64,000 bases of DNA from contig AP031353.1 in NCBI GenBank assembly GCA_037833965.1, forward strand, positions 870,501 to 934,500, in the 5' to 3' direction. Shown here piece by piece: positions 34,990 through 47,361 of the stretch. The position numbers and the translations under genes were made by a program. How positions within the stretch are numbered: position 1 is the first letter of the stretch; every line of letters begins with the position of its first letter. This DNA comes from Marchantia polymorpha subsp. ruderalis. Its lineage: Eukaryota > Streptophyta > Marchantiopsida > Marchantiales > Marchantiaceae. Below the pieces are notes generated by a model, which did no database searches, was not told the origin of the DNA, and saw only the letters and a list, made by a program, of their open reading frames with translations.

Positions 34990-35883
34990 ATACAAAGTTA
35001 AACCTCAAAAAAATGTCAACTCTTATTATTGACATCATTTTATTAATGACATAGAACTCAGAAATCATTAAGTTTTAACTTGTAAATCAATCCAATAATA
35101 ATAAGGGTTGTCACTATTGGCAATGATGACATGATACTATTCAACAGTGACGGTTCTTTCTGCAGTTTTCAAAACATAAATTGAATTTGATTGTTTATTG
35201 CTCATACTCCAGCCAAAATCCCAACCTATGACTTCAACTATTGCTTGCCACTAACATGACGCAGAATCACACCATGTATTCAAACTTGACTTCCTCTTAT
35301 TGTCTGAGGCCTTCCTTGTACTCGTTTGTCCGTCATGTTTAGGCTCCCCCACACCGTGCTCTAGAAAAAATGTGACCAAAAAAATAAATTGTGGTTCTGC
35401 AACCTTGATTTACTAAAATTTACTTGTCTACATAATCCCATCATACAACCTTGTACATTCTTATTCGTTTTTTGTTACTTTCATTTTGTTGCTTCGATCA
35501 TTTTACATGTGAGAAAAGATACAATTCACTCTACAAATTTTCTCAACTTTACTTGCTCACAATGCATCAATTATAACTCTGATTTACCTTAGAGATCTCA
35601 AAACTGCTTGCTCACTTTCCACAATTAATAATTATATATAAATTAACGATACTATATTAGACTTACTAAAAACAATATGATATTTGAATTCAAAAATAAA
35701 CGTCAAGAATGTTATTATATGCCATATGATACGCTAAATATTTTGTGGATCGGCTAAACGTGCAATAAGAATGATTTTCTATCATACATTGAATGTTATT
35801 CAACCTTGTATGAGTGACATATCCCAACAGTGACTTAAAATTCTAGCACCAATGTAAGTCACTATTGAGATGTTTAACTTTAT
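34990..35883. mobile_element. Inverted-repeat DNA element, copy 1 of a tandem pair
   Basis: The left end (ACAAAGTTAAACCTC, then ATGTCAACTCTTATTATTGA) and the right end (AGTCACTATTGAGATGTTTAA, 35857 on) are imperfect reverse complements. About 115 bp in from the left is TTGTCACTATTGGCAATGAT. Near the right end is GTGACATATCCCAACAGTGAC. The same set, in the same order and spacing, makes up copy 2, which follows directly. There is no transposase frame. TA-rich edges leave the exact ends and any duplication uncertain by several bases. Confidence 0.7.
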
Positions 35884-36661
35884 AAAGAGTTTAATCTCCC
35901 AATATTGTCAACTCTTAATATTGACATTAAAGTGAAGAACCATTAGATTGTAGCTTGCAAATCTTGCAAATAAGAAGAGTTGTCACTATTGATAATAGTG
36001 ACATGATAGCCTCAAATAGTTTCCGTCACTTAGTTTAAAGTTTTAACATTTTGAGAAAAATTCCTTCCAAGTTCACCAATAGAGCTTTTTAGAAAACCTC
36101 CCTTTTCAAACAACATGGACAAAAATCAATTGAAAAATAAAACCAGAGCATTTGGAGGCAGAATACAATCCTTTGCTTCTCTACACTTTGGAAATCTAAC
36201 AGTCTTGATCTCACAAGCAAGGCAAAACTGCTTAACGTCATTGATGATCTCGAGATTTCAAAAATTATTTTAATCCAATATTGTTTTAATTCCAAATCTA
36301 ACTATCCAATAACTTCTCTCTGCTTCCAGTGCGATCAAACATATTGATGTTGCTTCATCGTGAGTGATTCCAAGTTGATTGAGACAATTGAAAACCTCCA
36401 ATCTCGTCTGGACATCCAAATGCTTACTCTTGGATATTTTTGCAAATTCTCGATGAACAATGTAGAATAGAAAATGAAGAAAAAGCGCGCCAAACGATGC
36501 ACTTGTAGAAGTTTGTGTTACACGTGGAACACTTCAACGTTCAACACGTGCAACTCTAAAATTCAGACCTGATGCTACGAAACCTTCTCTAAGTGACATC
36601 TCCCAATAATGACACTTAACCCGAGTACCAATATGTGTCACTATTGGAAGGCTAAACTATG
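35884..36661. mobile_element. Inverted-repeat DNA element, copy 2 of a tandem pair
   Basis: The left end reads GAGTTTAATCTCCCAATATT, then TGTCAACTCTTAATATTGAC. The right end reads GTGTCACTATTGGAAGGCTA (36635 on). Inner landmarks match copy 1: GTTGTCACTATTGATAATAG near 35977 and GTGACATCTCCCAATAATGA near 36591. The two copies agree by eye at roughly 70 % in their outer 100 bp, while their centres do not align readily. It carries no coding frame. The family is unnamed: TIR-type, with subterminal repeats of GTCACTATTG. Confidence 0.7.
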
Positions 36662-38600
36662 TACATACAAATCAAATTCTATGTATATTTCACTTAAAAG
36701 ATCTGATTTTCTAACGCATCTCTATTAAAAAATAAAAATTAATCTGTACATTTTTGAAATATCTTAAAGAAAAACCAAATCAATGTGAAATATAAAATTA
36801 CTTTCTAAAATAACACGAGGTAAAATCTTTTATATGTTATCATCAGAACAATACTTAATCTTTAATGATCATTCTCAAATGATAAATTACAAATGTAAAT
36901 TACTATTTATGTAATTTTCAATCAATTTGATTATCAATGATGCAATTTAAATTCGTTTAAACAAATTTTATTTGAATATATTGATTTTCACGCTACATGT
37001 TTAGATGATGAAAAACAGAAATGTTTATCAAATTTGTAAACATATTTAAGATATGTTTTTCATCAATTTGGTATTTTTTACTTAATATTATAAAAGACCC
37101 ATTGTACAAAATTTTGTATCATTTATTATCAAATTATTTGAATTAAGATATAAATTAAAAAATAATAAGCTTATAGTGTAGCCTCAAAATATGTAGGTTT
37201 TTGAGTATGTTCAAATAGTATAGAAATGAAATGTAAATCTCTTTTAAAGCTTTTGCGTTATAGTTTTTTAAATAAATAATGATACTATATTTTCAATAAA
37301 ATATTATTTTTTTTGTATTTTCTCAATATGAAATTTATATTTATAACTTAAATTTATTCGTAGGATGAACTTCATGTTGCTTCAAACTAAGTTGTTCAAC
37401 TTGATACGAAATTAATCATATTGATGAAAATTTTGTGAGTTTTGATAAATTTACACATCTTGTCCATAAATAGATTAAAAGAAATTGAAATCATTCCAAT
37501 CATTTGAGTTCATATTTATCATATAATATTTTATGCTATTTTATGTTAGCTCACGATTGAAATATCGTTATCAGTTATGTGTTTTGAACAAGTTTATAAT
37601 ATAAGTTTTTCATAATGTTAGACTTGCTGTGATGCTTGTTGTGGCACTCAAGTATACATACTCCACAGTAAACAAACATGTATATGTTTTAATTCAAAAT
37701 TAATTTGTGAATATTCAATTCTTCATTTAATAAAGAATGAATTAATTTACACTATTTTTCAAATACATATTTGTTTGATTTTGAATAAAAATGCAAAATA
37801 AAAACTTATTTGCATTTTACTTCTATTTATATTTTTTGGATAAAATGTACAAAAATTATATATGAAAAAAATTATCAAGACCAAATCATATTTAATGAAT
37901 TTGATAATCAAAATTTCAAGATTTATTCAGAAAATGTTACGCACACAAAGAACTCATAAAATAAAAAGAAAAAGTAAAATTCAGTTTTGAAAAAAATAAC
38001 TAAATGTTGTGTTTCATTGAACATATAGATATTCTTAAACTCACATATGTTGAGCAATACTTTTGTTGTTCTAATAATAGCTTGTTTTTTAAATTTTTGT
38101 GTTTTTTCCATGATGTATACATATACTGTTTTCTATATTGTATATGCTTTAAAGGGTAAAAATACATATTAAATAATAAACATTCAAATAGGAAAAAATA
38201 TATATAACGGTATGATATATAAAAAATATATATCATGAGCTTTATGTTATAATAATATTGAAATTTATTGATATAAATCATTAAAATTTAATATACTGAA
38301 GATTTGTTGCCATTAAATATACGTGAAATAAATTTGAAGAAATTCAATAAGTAATTTTATAACGAAAAAACTATGTACAGTTTTTTCAACTCATATCTGT
38401 AAAATTTAAACTCAGCTGTTTCAAAAGGACTCTGAGAGAATATATTTTTGGTAGTCGTCGGATGTATATGTTTTAATGAAAATGCCTAGATTTGTGTAAT
38501 GAAGACAAAAATAGCAGTATCAATTCCTTTAAACATCCAAAGTCATAACGGTAGATTAGAGACTGGAGCCGATTTTGACCATAGCAATGTCTACCGTACG
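36662..38600. other. Strongly AT-rich gene-free DNA
   Basis: A/T-dominated and without a recognised frame or repeat array, up to the point where GC rises near 38.6 kb into the TOM1 leader. Confidence 0.5.
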
Positions 38601-40429
38601 GTGAGGTGGAGGAGGTATTCTGTGCTAGGACTTCGTACGTACAGTAAATGATGCCGACTTATGTGAACACGATAAAAATAAATTTGTTGAAAGGGGCGAG
38701 CCTGAAAGCAGTTTTGGAAGCGAGTACAAATGTCTGCGATCAAGGAGACGCTCTGAGCATGGGGTTCGCGATAGCGACACATGTCGACGAGGAGCCCAGG
38801 ACGATGACCTTCGCTAATCCTTGGACTCGGTGGAAAACGAGCCAGATTTCAATCTGCATGTGGAAATAGCGAAAGCTCGACTCGTCATCGCTGAAGAGAT
38901 GGCCGGACGGGCCCGCCTGCCCGTGGACGGAAGAAAGGGACAGAGTAGAGGACGAGGAGGAGGAGGAGCAGGAGGGGGAGGGAGACAGACCTCCGGGTGT
39001 GGTGTGATCCGACCACGACTCGACTGGACTCGAGTCAAGTCCACGGTGCGTACAGTGGTGGTGGTGGTGGGGGTGGTGAGCCAGGCAGCACCCAGGAGTC
39101 CAGGACCGGGGGAGATTCAAACAAAAGGAGGAATGGACATATCGGGCTCCAGTAGTAGCCAAGGCAGTAAATAGTAAGGAGTCCAGCTGGTTCTCATCAT
39201 CGCTCCAAGGCCTGAATGATTCCGCGGCCCTTAAAGTCCAGACTCCGGAGGCGCACCTTGTGAAGGACCCGCGCCAGCCATTCACGAATCGCAAGCCCCG
39301 GCGCGCCAGCGTGACCCGCAGGACCCCGACCAGACCGGCCAGGTCACCGGCTGGAGAGCGCGGAGGCTCCAGGTCCAAGAAGTCGAGCAAAGGCCGTGGT
39401 GGCGTCTTAGCTCAAGGATCAAGCCAAGCGAGGAGCAGATCCGGAACAGAGCCGAGGAAATCTTGAGAGCCGAGCCGAGCTGAGCCCAGGCCGAGGGATC
39501 TGAGCTTAAGGAAGGAAGAGCGAGGCGGGGAAGGCCGGGGTCCCGGGCTGGGGGGTATTCTTTGCTCGCTTGCCCTCTTTCGCTTTTCATCTTTGGCGTG
39601 CGTGCGTTGTGTGAGCCTGTGAGGAGAAGTCCGGGCTGGGCTGGCTGGCTGGCCCGCTGTCGGTCCGTCTGTCATTCTGCCTGCCTGCCTGCCTGCCTGC
39701 CGCATTCGCCCGAACGAGCGAGCCAGGGAGCGAGGGAGGGAACGGGACGAGGGCAAAGGAGCTTCTACGACGCCAGTCGAAGCTCTCTCGCCCGCCCTAT
39801 CACACGACGACCATCTGATCTTTTGTGTCTCGGACTCTTCCCCTCTCATTGTCCAAAACCAGAAACAACAAAGAGAAGCGGAGAGAGCGAGAGATTGCGA
39901 GAGCGAGAGAGAGGTCGGGGGAGGAGGAGGAGCAGCAGCAGCAGCAGCAGCGGGAGCTACTGCTGGAGCAGGAGAAAGAGAACAAGAGGAGGGAGGAAAA
40001 GGAGTGGAGGGAAAAGATTGGCTATGGCGGGGAGGTTTGAGAACATTGATCGTCGGGAGAGGGAGTGTTTCCATCGCCTAATTATCATCAGGGTGCCGCT
40101 TGCCGTTCACTGCAACATCCACTGAGGACGACGAGCCCAATCTATTTCATCAATCTAGAAATCGTTGTTTATGTCAATCGCGTTTGGAGTTGGTGGGAAG
40201 CAGCGCGAGCAAGAGAAGGAGAAGGAGAACGAGCGCGTGAGCGAGGAAGCGTGAGGGAGCGCAGGAGAGCGTTTTTGTGGAGGACGCTTGTCTTTTGATC
40301 CGGGGTAGTAAGGTGGAAGACGAAAAGGCGGTGGAGCAAAGATAGGATAGCGTGAGGAGGGGACGAAATCTTCGTATAGGGCTTTGAGTTTGAGGTTTGA
40401 GAAGCTTAGGGAAAGGGGGAGACAATAGG
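38600..40429 (+). promoter_or_regulatory. Long GC-rich presumed promoter and 5' leader of TOM1
   Basis: GC rises abruptly at about 38.6 kb and stays high to the ATG at 40430. It carries GA-rich tracts, a CTGC tandem run at about 39677-39701 and an AGC run at 39931-39951. Several upstream ATGs lie before the main start, one opening a frame across 40021-40038. Large overlapping frames on both strands (for example 38740-39390 minus and 39562-40125 plus) are composition artefacts. How much is promoter, leader exon or leader intron cannot be told here. Confidence 0.45.
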
Positions 40430-43400
40430 ATGGATCCCGTTGTCGGATTCGAATTTATGCGAGCTTCGGTACAAGGAGTTTTCGATTGGTGGGATCAAGT
40501 GAATGAATCACCGCTCTGGCAGGAACGCATCTTCTTTGGTCTGGCGATAGCATATGGGACCATCGCTCTTGCTGCTCTCGTACGCTACTTTATCACCTAC
40601 ACTTGGTGCATCTTGTTAGAAGTTTCAGGACTGATGATGTACGATGCTTTTCCTCGTTTGAATTGCTTCAAGGATTGGTCTCTTGGTGATTCCTCGAGCC
40701 CTGAAGTGGGCTTTGTTGGATCATGTGGTTGAATACGAGTGGCTAGAACATGAAAATTTGCTTTGTTTCGCTGTTGCTGCTGGCAGATCCAACTTGTCCG
40801 GATCGAGATTAGAGTACCTGAGTTTGGCTGGACCACACAGAAAGTTTTCCATCTTCTCAACTTTGCAGTCAATGGAGGTATGTGAAGCTTCAAGCACAAA
40901 CTTGTGCCCCGTTTGCCGTGCTGAACGATTTTATTCCTTGGATTCTCGTGATGCTAAGTACACGTTGTTTCCGCTGCAGTAAGGGCGTTTGTCTTCCTCT
41001 ACCGAGATGAGGTCCAATACTTGAGTCCCGAGGTAAGATCCTACTGCTCGTAATGGTTGGTTACAAGATATCTTGAAGTGTTTTCTGTACAGTCTTTCAG
41101 TTGGGGAACCCCCTATCTTACTCAGTTTCGGTTCGATGAGATGAATCGTCTAATTCTTTTGATCCTTTGATGCGCTAGGCTTTTGTGAATATGTAGATGT
41201 TAATCATGACCCTGAATTTTGTTGGTTTCCCCGCAGATATGGCAATCTGTTCTCTTGGACTTGCCCGGTCTTCTCTTCTTCACCACATACACACTTCTGG
41301 TCCTCTTTTGGGCCGAGATTTACCACCAGGTTTGTGTGTGTTTATATGTGTATCTCATCCCGTCCATGTGTATTTCTATGGTTTTGTACAATTTTCCAGG
41401 CAGCATCGCAAGTTCTTTCGGAAGTATTGGGGTTTAAAAATGACCTTGTTTGCCAATTCTGAGTCTTGGTACAATTCTTGGGAGCCTAGGTTAAAAGGAA
41501 ATGTCTAATCGGTCCGCAATTGTCTTCCTACAGGCTCGGAGTATGCCGACTGACAGACTTCGCCCAGCGTTTTTTGTAATAAATGCTCTAATCTACATTG
41601 CCCAGGTACAAGAATGCTCAGATGTCGTCGTACATTGCATTACATTTCTCCTCTTTCAAGTTGCACCCCATTCCTTGATGTTATCACGTCCACTTGGCAT
41701 TCCTCCTCTCAGGTTAGATATATTTCCTTGTTCATAGATTTTTGCAGTCACAATCCATTTTCTATACTCGCAGGCATTTTTATGGGTCTACTTATGGTGG
41801 TCTCCAAGTGCAGTGGTGGAAACAATCTCGAAGTTGTTCTTCGCCTGTGAGTCCCTCTACTTTCTTTTTGTTCACAAGTACAGTTTGATCTCATATCTCT
41901 GTGACATGACTGCTATGAGTTTGTTCTTTTTCAGTGTTTCGGATGTCGTTTCCATGTAATTTTTCTGTTAAATTTTCGAGGGGTTAACTTGTTCTGCGTT
42001 GTTTCACACTGACATAGTTTAGTCTAAAAATAGACTTCTGATTGTCCAGGTCCAGCTTTATCATTGCGGATGTTGTGTTATTGATATGTGTTTCTTTTTC
42101 CGGATCCCGAACTGCGTATCAATATAACATTTTTCTGGTGTCGATGCAGGTGTATCCCTCGCCGCCGCTGTCGGCTTTTTGCTCTACGGGGGCAGGTACA
42201 GAACATTTATGCCTTCTTCCCTAGTGTTTGCCTTTTATGGGAGTCATGAATCTTGAGTTCTCAGCAGTCTGATCTGTATTTTGATCGTTCAATATGTTTT
42301 GGGTCTTCTGTAGGCTGTTCCTTATGCTTCGACGGTTCCCTATTGAGTCCAAGGGTCGGCGGTCGAAATTACGGGAGGTAAGTATTTCAGATTAGTTTGA
42401 ACTGATATTGTTACGTTTGGAACGTTTCTGGTGTCCACATCAGATTCTCATTAGGATCTTGTTAAGCTGCACTGTTCGAGCACGTAATAGCCTATTTCAT
42501 GTCTTAGAGATAGTGCCTCCTCTTGTGCCACTGTAGCATTAGGTCCTCGTTATAATTGGGCTTTGTAAGCTTGCAAAGCCCAATTATCAGTCAAAATTAC
42601 GAGAAGTCTCGCTTGCAAAGCCCAATAAACACTTTTCGTGTTTTTGGCAACTAAAAAAATTAACTTGATGGGGTGCAGGTTGGCGCCGTTACTGCCATAT
42701 GCTTCATTTGCTTCACGATCAGATCAATCATTGTAAGTCTTGTGTGCACGGCTTTATGTACCGTTGCTGTCTTTGTTTGTGCGGCAGGATCTAAATTAGT
42801 TTAATCATGAATTTCCTAGCCATCAGTTCGTGTCTTCCACCTCTTTTGCTTGCGGGCAATGTATGTTTTAGAAATTTCCAGCTGCAAGAAGAGAAACAGG
42901 AAGGAGACGTGTTGCCGTACCTCGTTTTAGGTGGTATGGACTTGCGTGAACATGGAACACTCAACTAAGCTTTGCAAGCGGTTTGCTAACAACGTCGCCA
43001 GTAGGGGCTCTCCGTCATGTGTGATTTTTAATCGTAGACTAAGCTGTGGATGATATCTTCATCCTTATATATATATAAGTGAGACATACCAGCTATCTCG
43101 TATCGTGACTGACCAGGGCGAATTTGCGCTGCAGATGTCATTTTCTGTATTCGACAAGAAAGCAGACCTGGATGTACTGAACCATCCACTGTTGAATGCA
43201 ATTTGCTACACGGTAAGACGTAAATCGGTATATCTTTGGGAAGTTTATGCTTGATACAGTAATCAGTCGTTAGCTTACATGCAGGTGTCCACCGGACCGC
43301 TTTCTGGGAGAACCGTACGCTAACAACCTTCATGTTTGCTGGAACAGTTGACAGAAATCATCCCTTCCGCTCTCGTGTTATACATCCTGCGGAAGCTGCC

Positions 43401-43440
43401 CCCAAAGAAAACTACCACCGCATACCATCCTATTCGATGA
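40430..43440 (+). CDS. TOM1: TOM1/THH1-type seven-pass membrane protein (DUF1084)
   Basis: There are eleven exons: 40430-40579, 40787-40877, 40980-41032, 41237-41329, 41534-41605, 41774-41846, 42150-42195, 42314-42377, 42679-42732, 43135-43212 and 43348-43440. All are GT-AG and in frame, giving 288 aa against about 290 in Arabidopsis TOM1. Diagnostic stretches are [20 protein letters not shown] (residues 18-37), [18 protein letters not shown] (59-76), [64 protein letters not shown] and ILRKLPPKK near the C-terminus. The hydrophobic segments fit the seven-span topology of the family. Family members are tonoplast proteins that tobamoviruses use as replication hosts; the plant's own use is less clear. 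The ATG at 40430 matches the conserved N-terminal spacing. It looks intact. TOM1, TOM3 and THH1 are close paralogues, so the symbol marks the family. Confidence 0.95.
42552..42587. repeat. Perfect 14-bp inverted repeat in TOM1 intron 8
   Basis: ATAATTGGGCTTTG (42552-42565) is exactly reverse-complemented at 42574-42587 around an 8-nt loop. A further direct copy of CTTGCAAAGCCCAAT lies at 42612-42626, in the same intron (42378-42678). It is a possible MITE scrap or an RNA hairpin in the pre-mRNA. Confidence 0.75.
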
Positions 43441-45550
43441 AAGGCATAGCGATATCGACAGTCAATGGAGCCTCTTATTTCCGGGGCTGTACAGGGATTG
43501 TGTAAAATCAAACAGCAAGTGCATTGACATGAACCTCCCTCGACAGTGAGTGTCTTGGCCCACTGTGATCCATTTTGTGGCTTGACAGCAAAAGGAGCCC
43601 CTGGGCAAAAATAGAGGCTGTCAGTTGCCGAATCAAGGTGGAAAGGATTGGTCATATCTGCTGTGGCCATCTAAAGTGAAGGCGGGTGTGCATTGTGTGG
43701 TTGGAGGAACGGTGACCTTTTATTGGGGAAATTATTATAGTATATCTATGGTGCTTGCGTACTTGCTTGTAAATCTTCTTTTCTGTCTTGCTATTATTTC
43801 TAGAATCTCCAGTGTAAGGGTTATTACCCAGCATATGTGAAATCTGAAATCGTCGCAAGGTTGGGAATCATAATTATGATTTCTAACCTTTAGAAGGTTT
43901 TTTCTTGACATTAGTGCAAGAACAGAAGTTTGGTCCTTCCATAGTAGAGTTCACAGTTCCCCTAGAGGCGAGGATTAATCATCCATGGAAGAGAATAGAC
44001 CTTTTTAGGTTTTAGGTGTGAAGCGATTGTATGCTTGATATCGAAAGCATTCAGCAATGTCGAAATAATCCTTGTCCAGCCATGTGTAACGAGATGTTTC
44101 AATAGTCCGTATGCTGAGTAGACCCAAACGAGGAGTAGAGTCCGATTGAGTTAGTCAACAGATTCGTAGTGTCGACACTTTCCACCACCTTAAAGAATTT
44201 ACAGGAGCTTCACTGTAAGTCAGCTCTTCCTTGCGCCGTTTGGTTTGTAATTCTGCTAGTTTTAATGAAAATCTTCGAATATCGATATGCATCTCGATGT
44301 GACTGTAGAGACAAAGCGTCTTTTGTCGGCGGAACCGTCATTGTTGTTCATGTCGTATCTCAGAACTTTCGTCATTGACAGTGGACGCACCATACGCAAG
44401 CCCTCGAACACACGCCCTCGCGCAACTTGCAACACGACGATATATGTCGACCCCCCTTGAAATGGTCCACTAGATCCAGTGCTCGTCGATTAACCACCGA
44501 CTATATGTGCACATGTGCATTTGTCTTTTTCAGGCGGGGCACTAAGCTCTATGGTCAACACGTAGTGGTCGGTTCACTCAGCGTACTTTTACCGTCTGGA
44601 GTGACCAGTAGAGTCCAAGAACTTTCATCACTGAAACCGTGTTCTGGTCATCATGTCGTCCGGTTCCCGTGAGCTGTGTAATTCATGTACGCGAGTAAAG
44701 TCTCGTATCAAAATTATTCTAGTCGAACAAATCTGCGCAAGTGAGCGAACTCGTTTGCAAACCAAGAGCACGAAAATTCAAAGGTGGCGTGTACTAGTGG
44801 GCACAAGAGCACTAGTGGGCGAGTGCCTTCCGAAACGAAATTTTTCGCTTCGGTGAATGTTCTGTACGGACATAGTGTACCTGTACGGGGAAATCGACCG
44901 ATGGAATGGTCGTGAATGACCACAGTATGACTGATATCAAAAAACCGAGAAGTCTTCCTCGACCCCACCGACATGATCGAAGAAGGTCGAAGGTGTGTAG
45001 GTGAACACTGCAAATTGAGTTATATGACGTGGTCCGCGGGCACGAGTGAGAAAGACGGAGGTGACCAGTAGACTCGTGTGGAGAGTGTGGAGAGATCAAC
45101 TCGCCGTAGACCGGGGGTGAAGCTGTGGTGAGAGGCCGGCTGGCCGAAGCAGGATTGAGAAAGTTAGGTGAAGTTTGAGAGCTAGGATTTGTGCAGTTGC
45201 AGAAGGTCGAGGCTGGAATGACAGCGGACTGCATGTTACAGAATGCACACATCTTCAAGTAGATGCTGCGCTCATTGTTGTCGTCAGGCACAGGTCCAGG
45301 TTGATACTGGATGCTCTCCTTAGGGGCTCTGTTAAGCTGTCTGACGTACTGAACCGGTACTGGGTCTGACTGCAGCCAGGCATTAAGTACGATGCGGTTT
45401 GATGATAGCTAGGAGAAGGGGGATGAGTTGGTAAGCGATCTTTCCGAGTATCTCGAAATCACTGCTGACTTAATTCCTCTCTCACTTTGTACGGTTCATA
45501 CCCCTCCTCTCGCTTCCCTGCCTGAGTATCCGAATTCTCAGCGTCTTTGA
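43441..45550. other. TOM1 3' region and gene-free DNA
   Basis: The TOM1 3' UTR lies at the start, with no clear AATAAA seen. Further on there are short local near-repeats (CACTAGTGGGC twice near 44795-44820, GTGACCAGTAGA at about 44600 and 45060). No frame shows a domain. Confidence 0.45.
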
Positions 45551-45775
45551 AGCTTGAATTCTGTGTGTGTGTGTGTGTCTACGGTGGATTGCACCAGAAT
45601 ATGTCATCTTCTCCCTCGGTGTAGTTGCTCCGTTCCTTTGTGAGTAGTACCCGCACTATCCACCATTTCCAAGACCTTATCCTGTGGTGTGTCCTGGTCC
45701 AGGTGACCTTGCTTGGACTCTTGGGACAATGGCTGGCTAGCTGGCTGGCTGGATCATGGATGGATGGATGCATGC
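45551..45775. repeat. Microsatellites (GT)n, (GGCT)n and (ATGG)n
   Basis: A GT run lies at about 45561-45578, and GGCT/ATGG tetramer runs at about 45730-45770. These are simple sequence repeats with no coding meaning. Confidence 0.8.
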
Positions 45776-47361
45776 CTCAGTGATCACGTGTTCCGGGAGG
45801 CCTGTCCAGGATAACGAGTTCTGTATATGACTGCAGTAGAAGACTGGCAGAATTCGAGTACGAAACATAGAAGATTGATCAACTTCCATTTTGCCTGCAA
45901 ACAGAATGTAATGCATTTATCCCAGTTATTCTTTTGCAGTTGGAAGTAGCCACTTCCAGCACAATCAAGTTACTTTAAAAAAAGTTGAATGCATGTCATG
46001 GGTTTGGCGAATATCATATGTGGACTATTGTTTGATCAGGGTTGAAGAACTTCAACACCGTCCTTGAGCGTAAGGGAAGCGCAAAGAAAGTCTCCCGTGC
46101 TTTGGGAGCATGCCTCGGGATTTATTTAATATTTCTATTTCCTTACTCTTTTTTTTTCCACATGGACATTTTCAGGAACCAAGCTCGAAGGAAATCTTTA
46201 GATTCACCTAATCCACTCTTGCGTAGCATCGCGTGTGGGATATGAAAGATTGACAGTCAGCAGACAGCGTGCAGTAGAAGTAGGTAATTTACTCAAATCC
46301 AGGAATCAGAATCTTGGAAGTGACTAGATTTTTTTCCGAAGATTGTAAGATTCCTGTAATGAATACATCGTGAAGTCCAAGAGGAAGCAGCTGGAGCCGC
46401 TGAATCCTCCGCCATTCTGCTGTGTGACGTGGCTTTTTAAACCTCACTCCTCCATGCCAGGACTTTGGGTAACAACATGAGGATTGTAGTAAAACTGCAT
46501 GACGAAACCTCGAAACACACTCAATGCGTGCCCTGGAGGAAGTGAGGACGTACCTGGGCTGACTTTCAGATCATTTCATTCCCTGCTCATCATGCGCTGC
46601 AGGGTGCGAAAATGACGCTCTAGAATCTGAAACGAAGGGGGCATCTCGACCATCTTCTCGACCATCCATACGGCCGTTGTCTTGCAAGGTTATGTGCAAT
46701 GAATCGCATTTTCTTTGAAATATATCTTTCCAAATAGTGCAGATTTTACATTTTTAACACTTGACATTTCTTTGAAGCGGAGTGAACATCTACATCCTCT
46801 CTGAATTTCTAATTCATATGAAAAAATATAGGACTATGAAGACTGAGTCCATTCTTGTCAAATTGCAGATAGCTTTGCTTTGTAGCCATCCCGAACATTT
46901 GATAAGATTTTCAAAGTCATTCCTTAGAAATGGTGTATCTAGCATTTTCTACTGTTTTTCAGACTTTTAGAAATTCAGTGACGGTCAGATGCTCATTAAA
47001 CTGCCGTGTCGGGTCCCGAGACATTTATCAACTTTCTTAAGAATTCCTCCGATTATTCTGCCGATAGCAAAGGCAAACAATCATTTGTTTTTTGTTGCTT
47101 TGCCTCGGTGCAGTGACGATTGAATAGAAGAGGGAGCTGATTGAGAGCAAGTCAAAGAAATAATAACAACCACTGTTCTTACCACCACCGAAGATGGGCC
47201 TGCATTTCAACGACAGTGGTCATTTCCATCTCCAGACTTAATTGGAGAAGACGACAACTTTGGTGTTAGTTGAGTCGAGAGATGCGAGAGTGCGAAGGAG
47301 TCCCGTCAACTTGGATGCCGGCTTGACAGCGGTCCTAAATTAAGCTAAAGCCGGCAAAAGT
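45776..47361. other. Gene-free DNA
   Basis: Frames such as 46042-46245 and 46782-46970 show no domain. No structured repeat was seen. The right edge may hold the 3' part of the doubtful minus-strand gene that follows. Confidence 0.45.

Noticed and set aside
38740-39390. 216-aa minus-strand frame in the TOM1 leader
   Set aside because: It has no family resemblance and is rich in Ser, His and Pro from GC- and CT-rich repeats, with rival frames in all phases.
39412-40125. Large frames on both strands within the GA-rich TOM1 leader
   Set aside because: They are Arg/Ser/Pro-rich products of GA and CT repeats, with no domain. They overlap one another.
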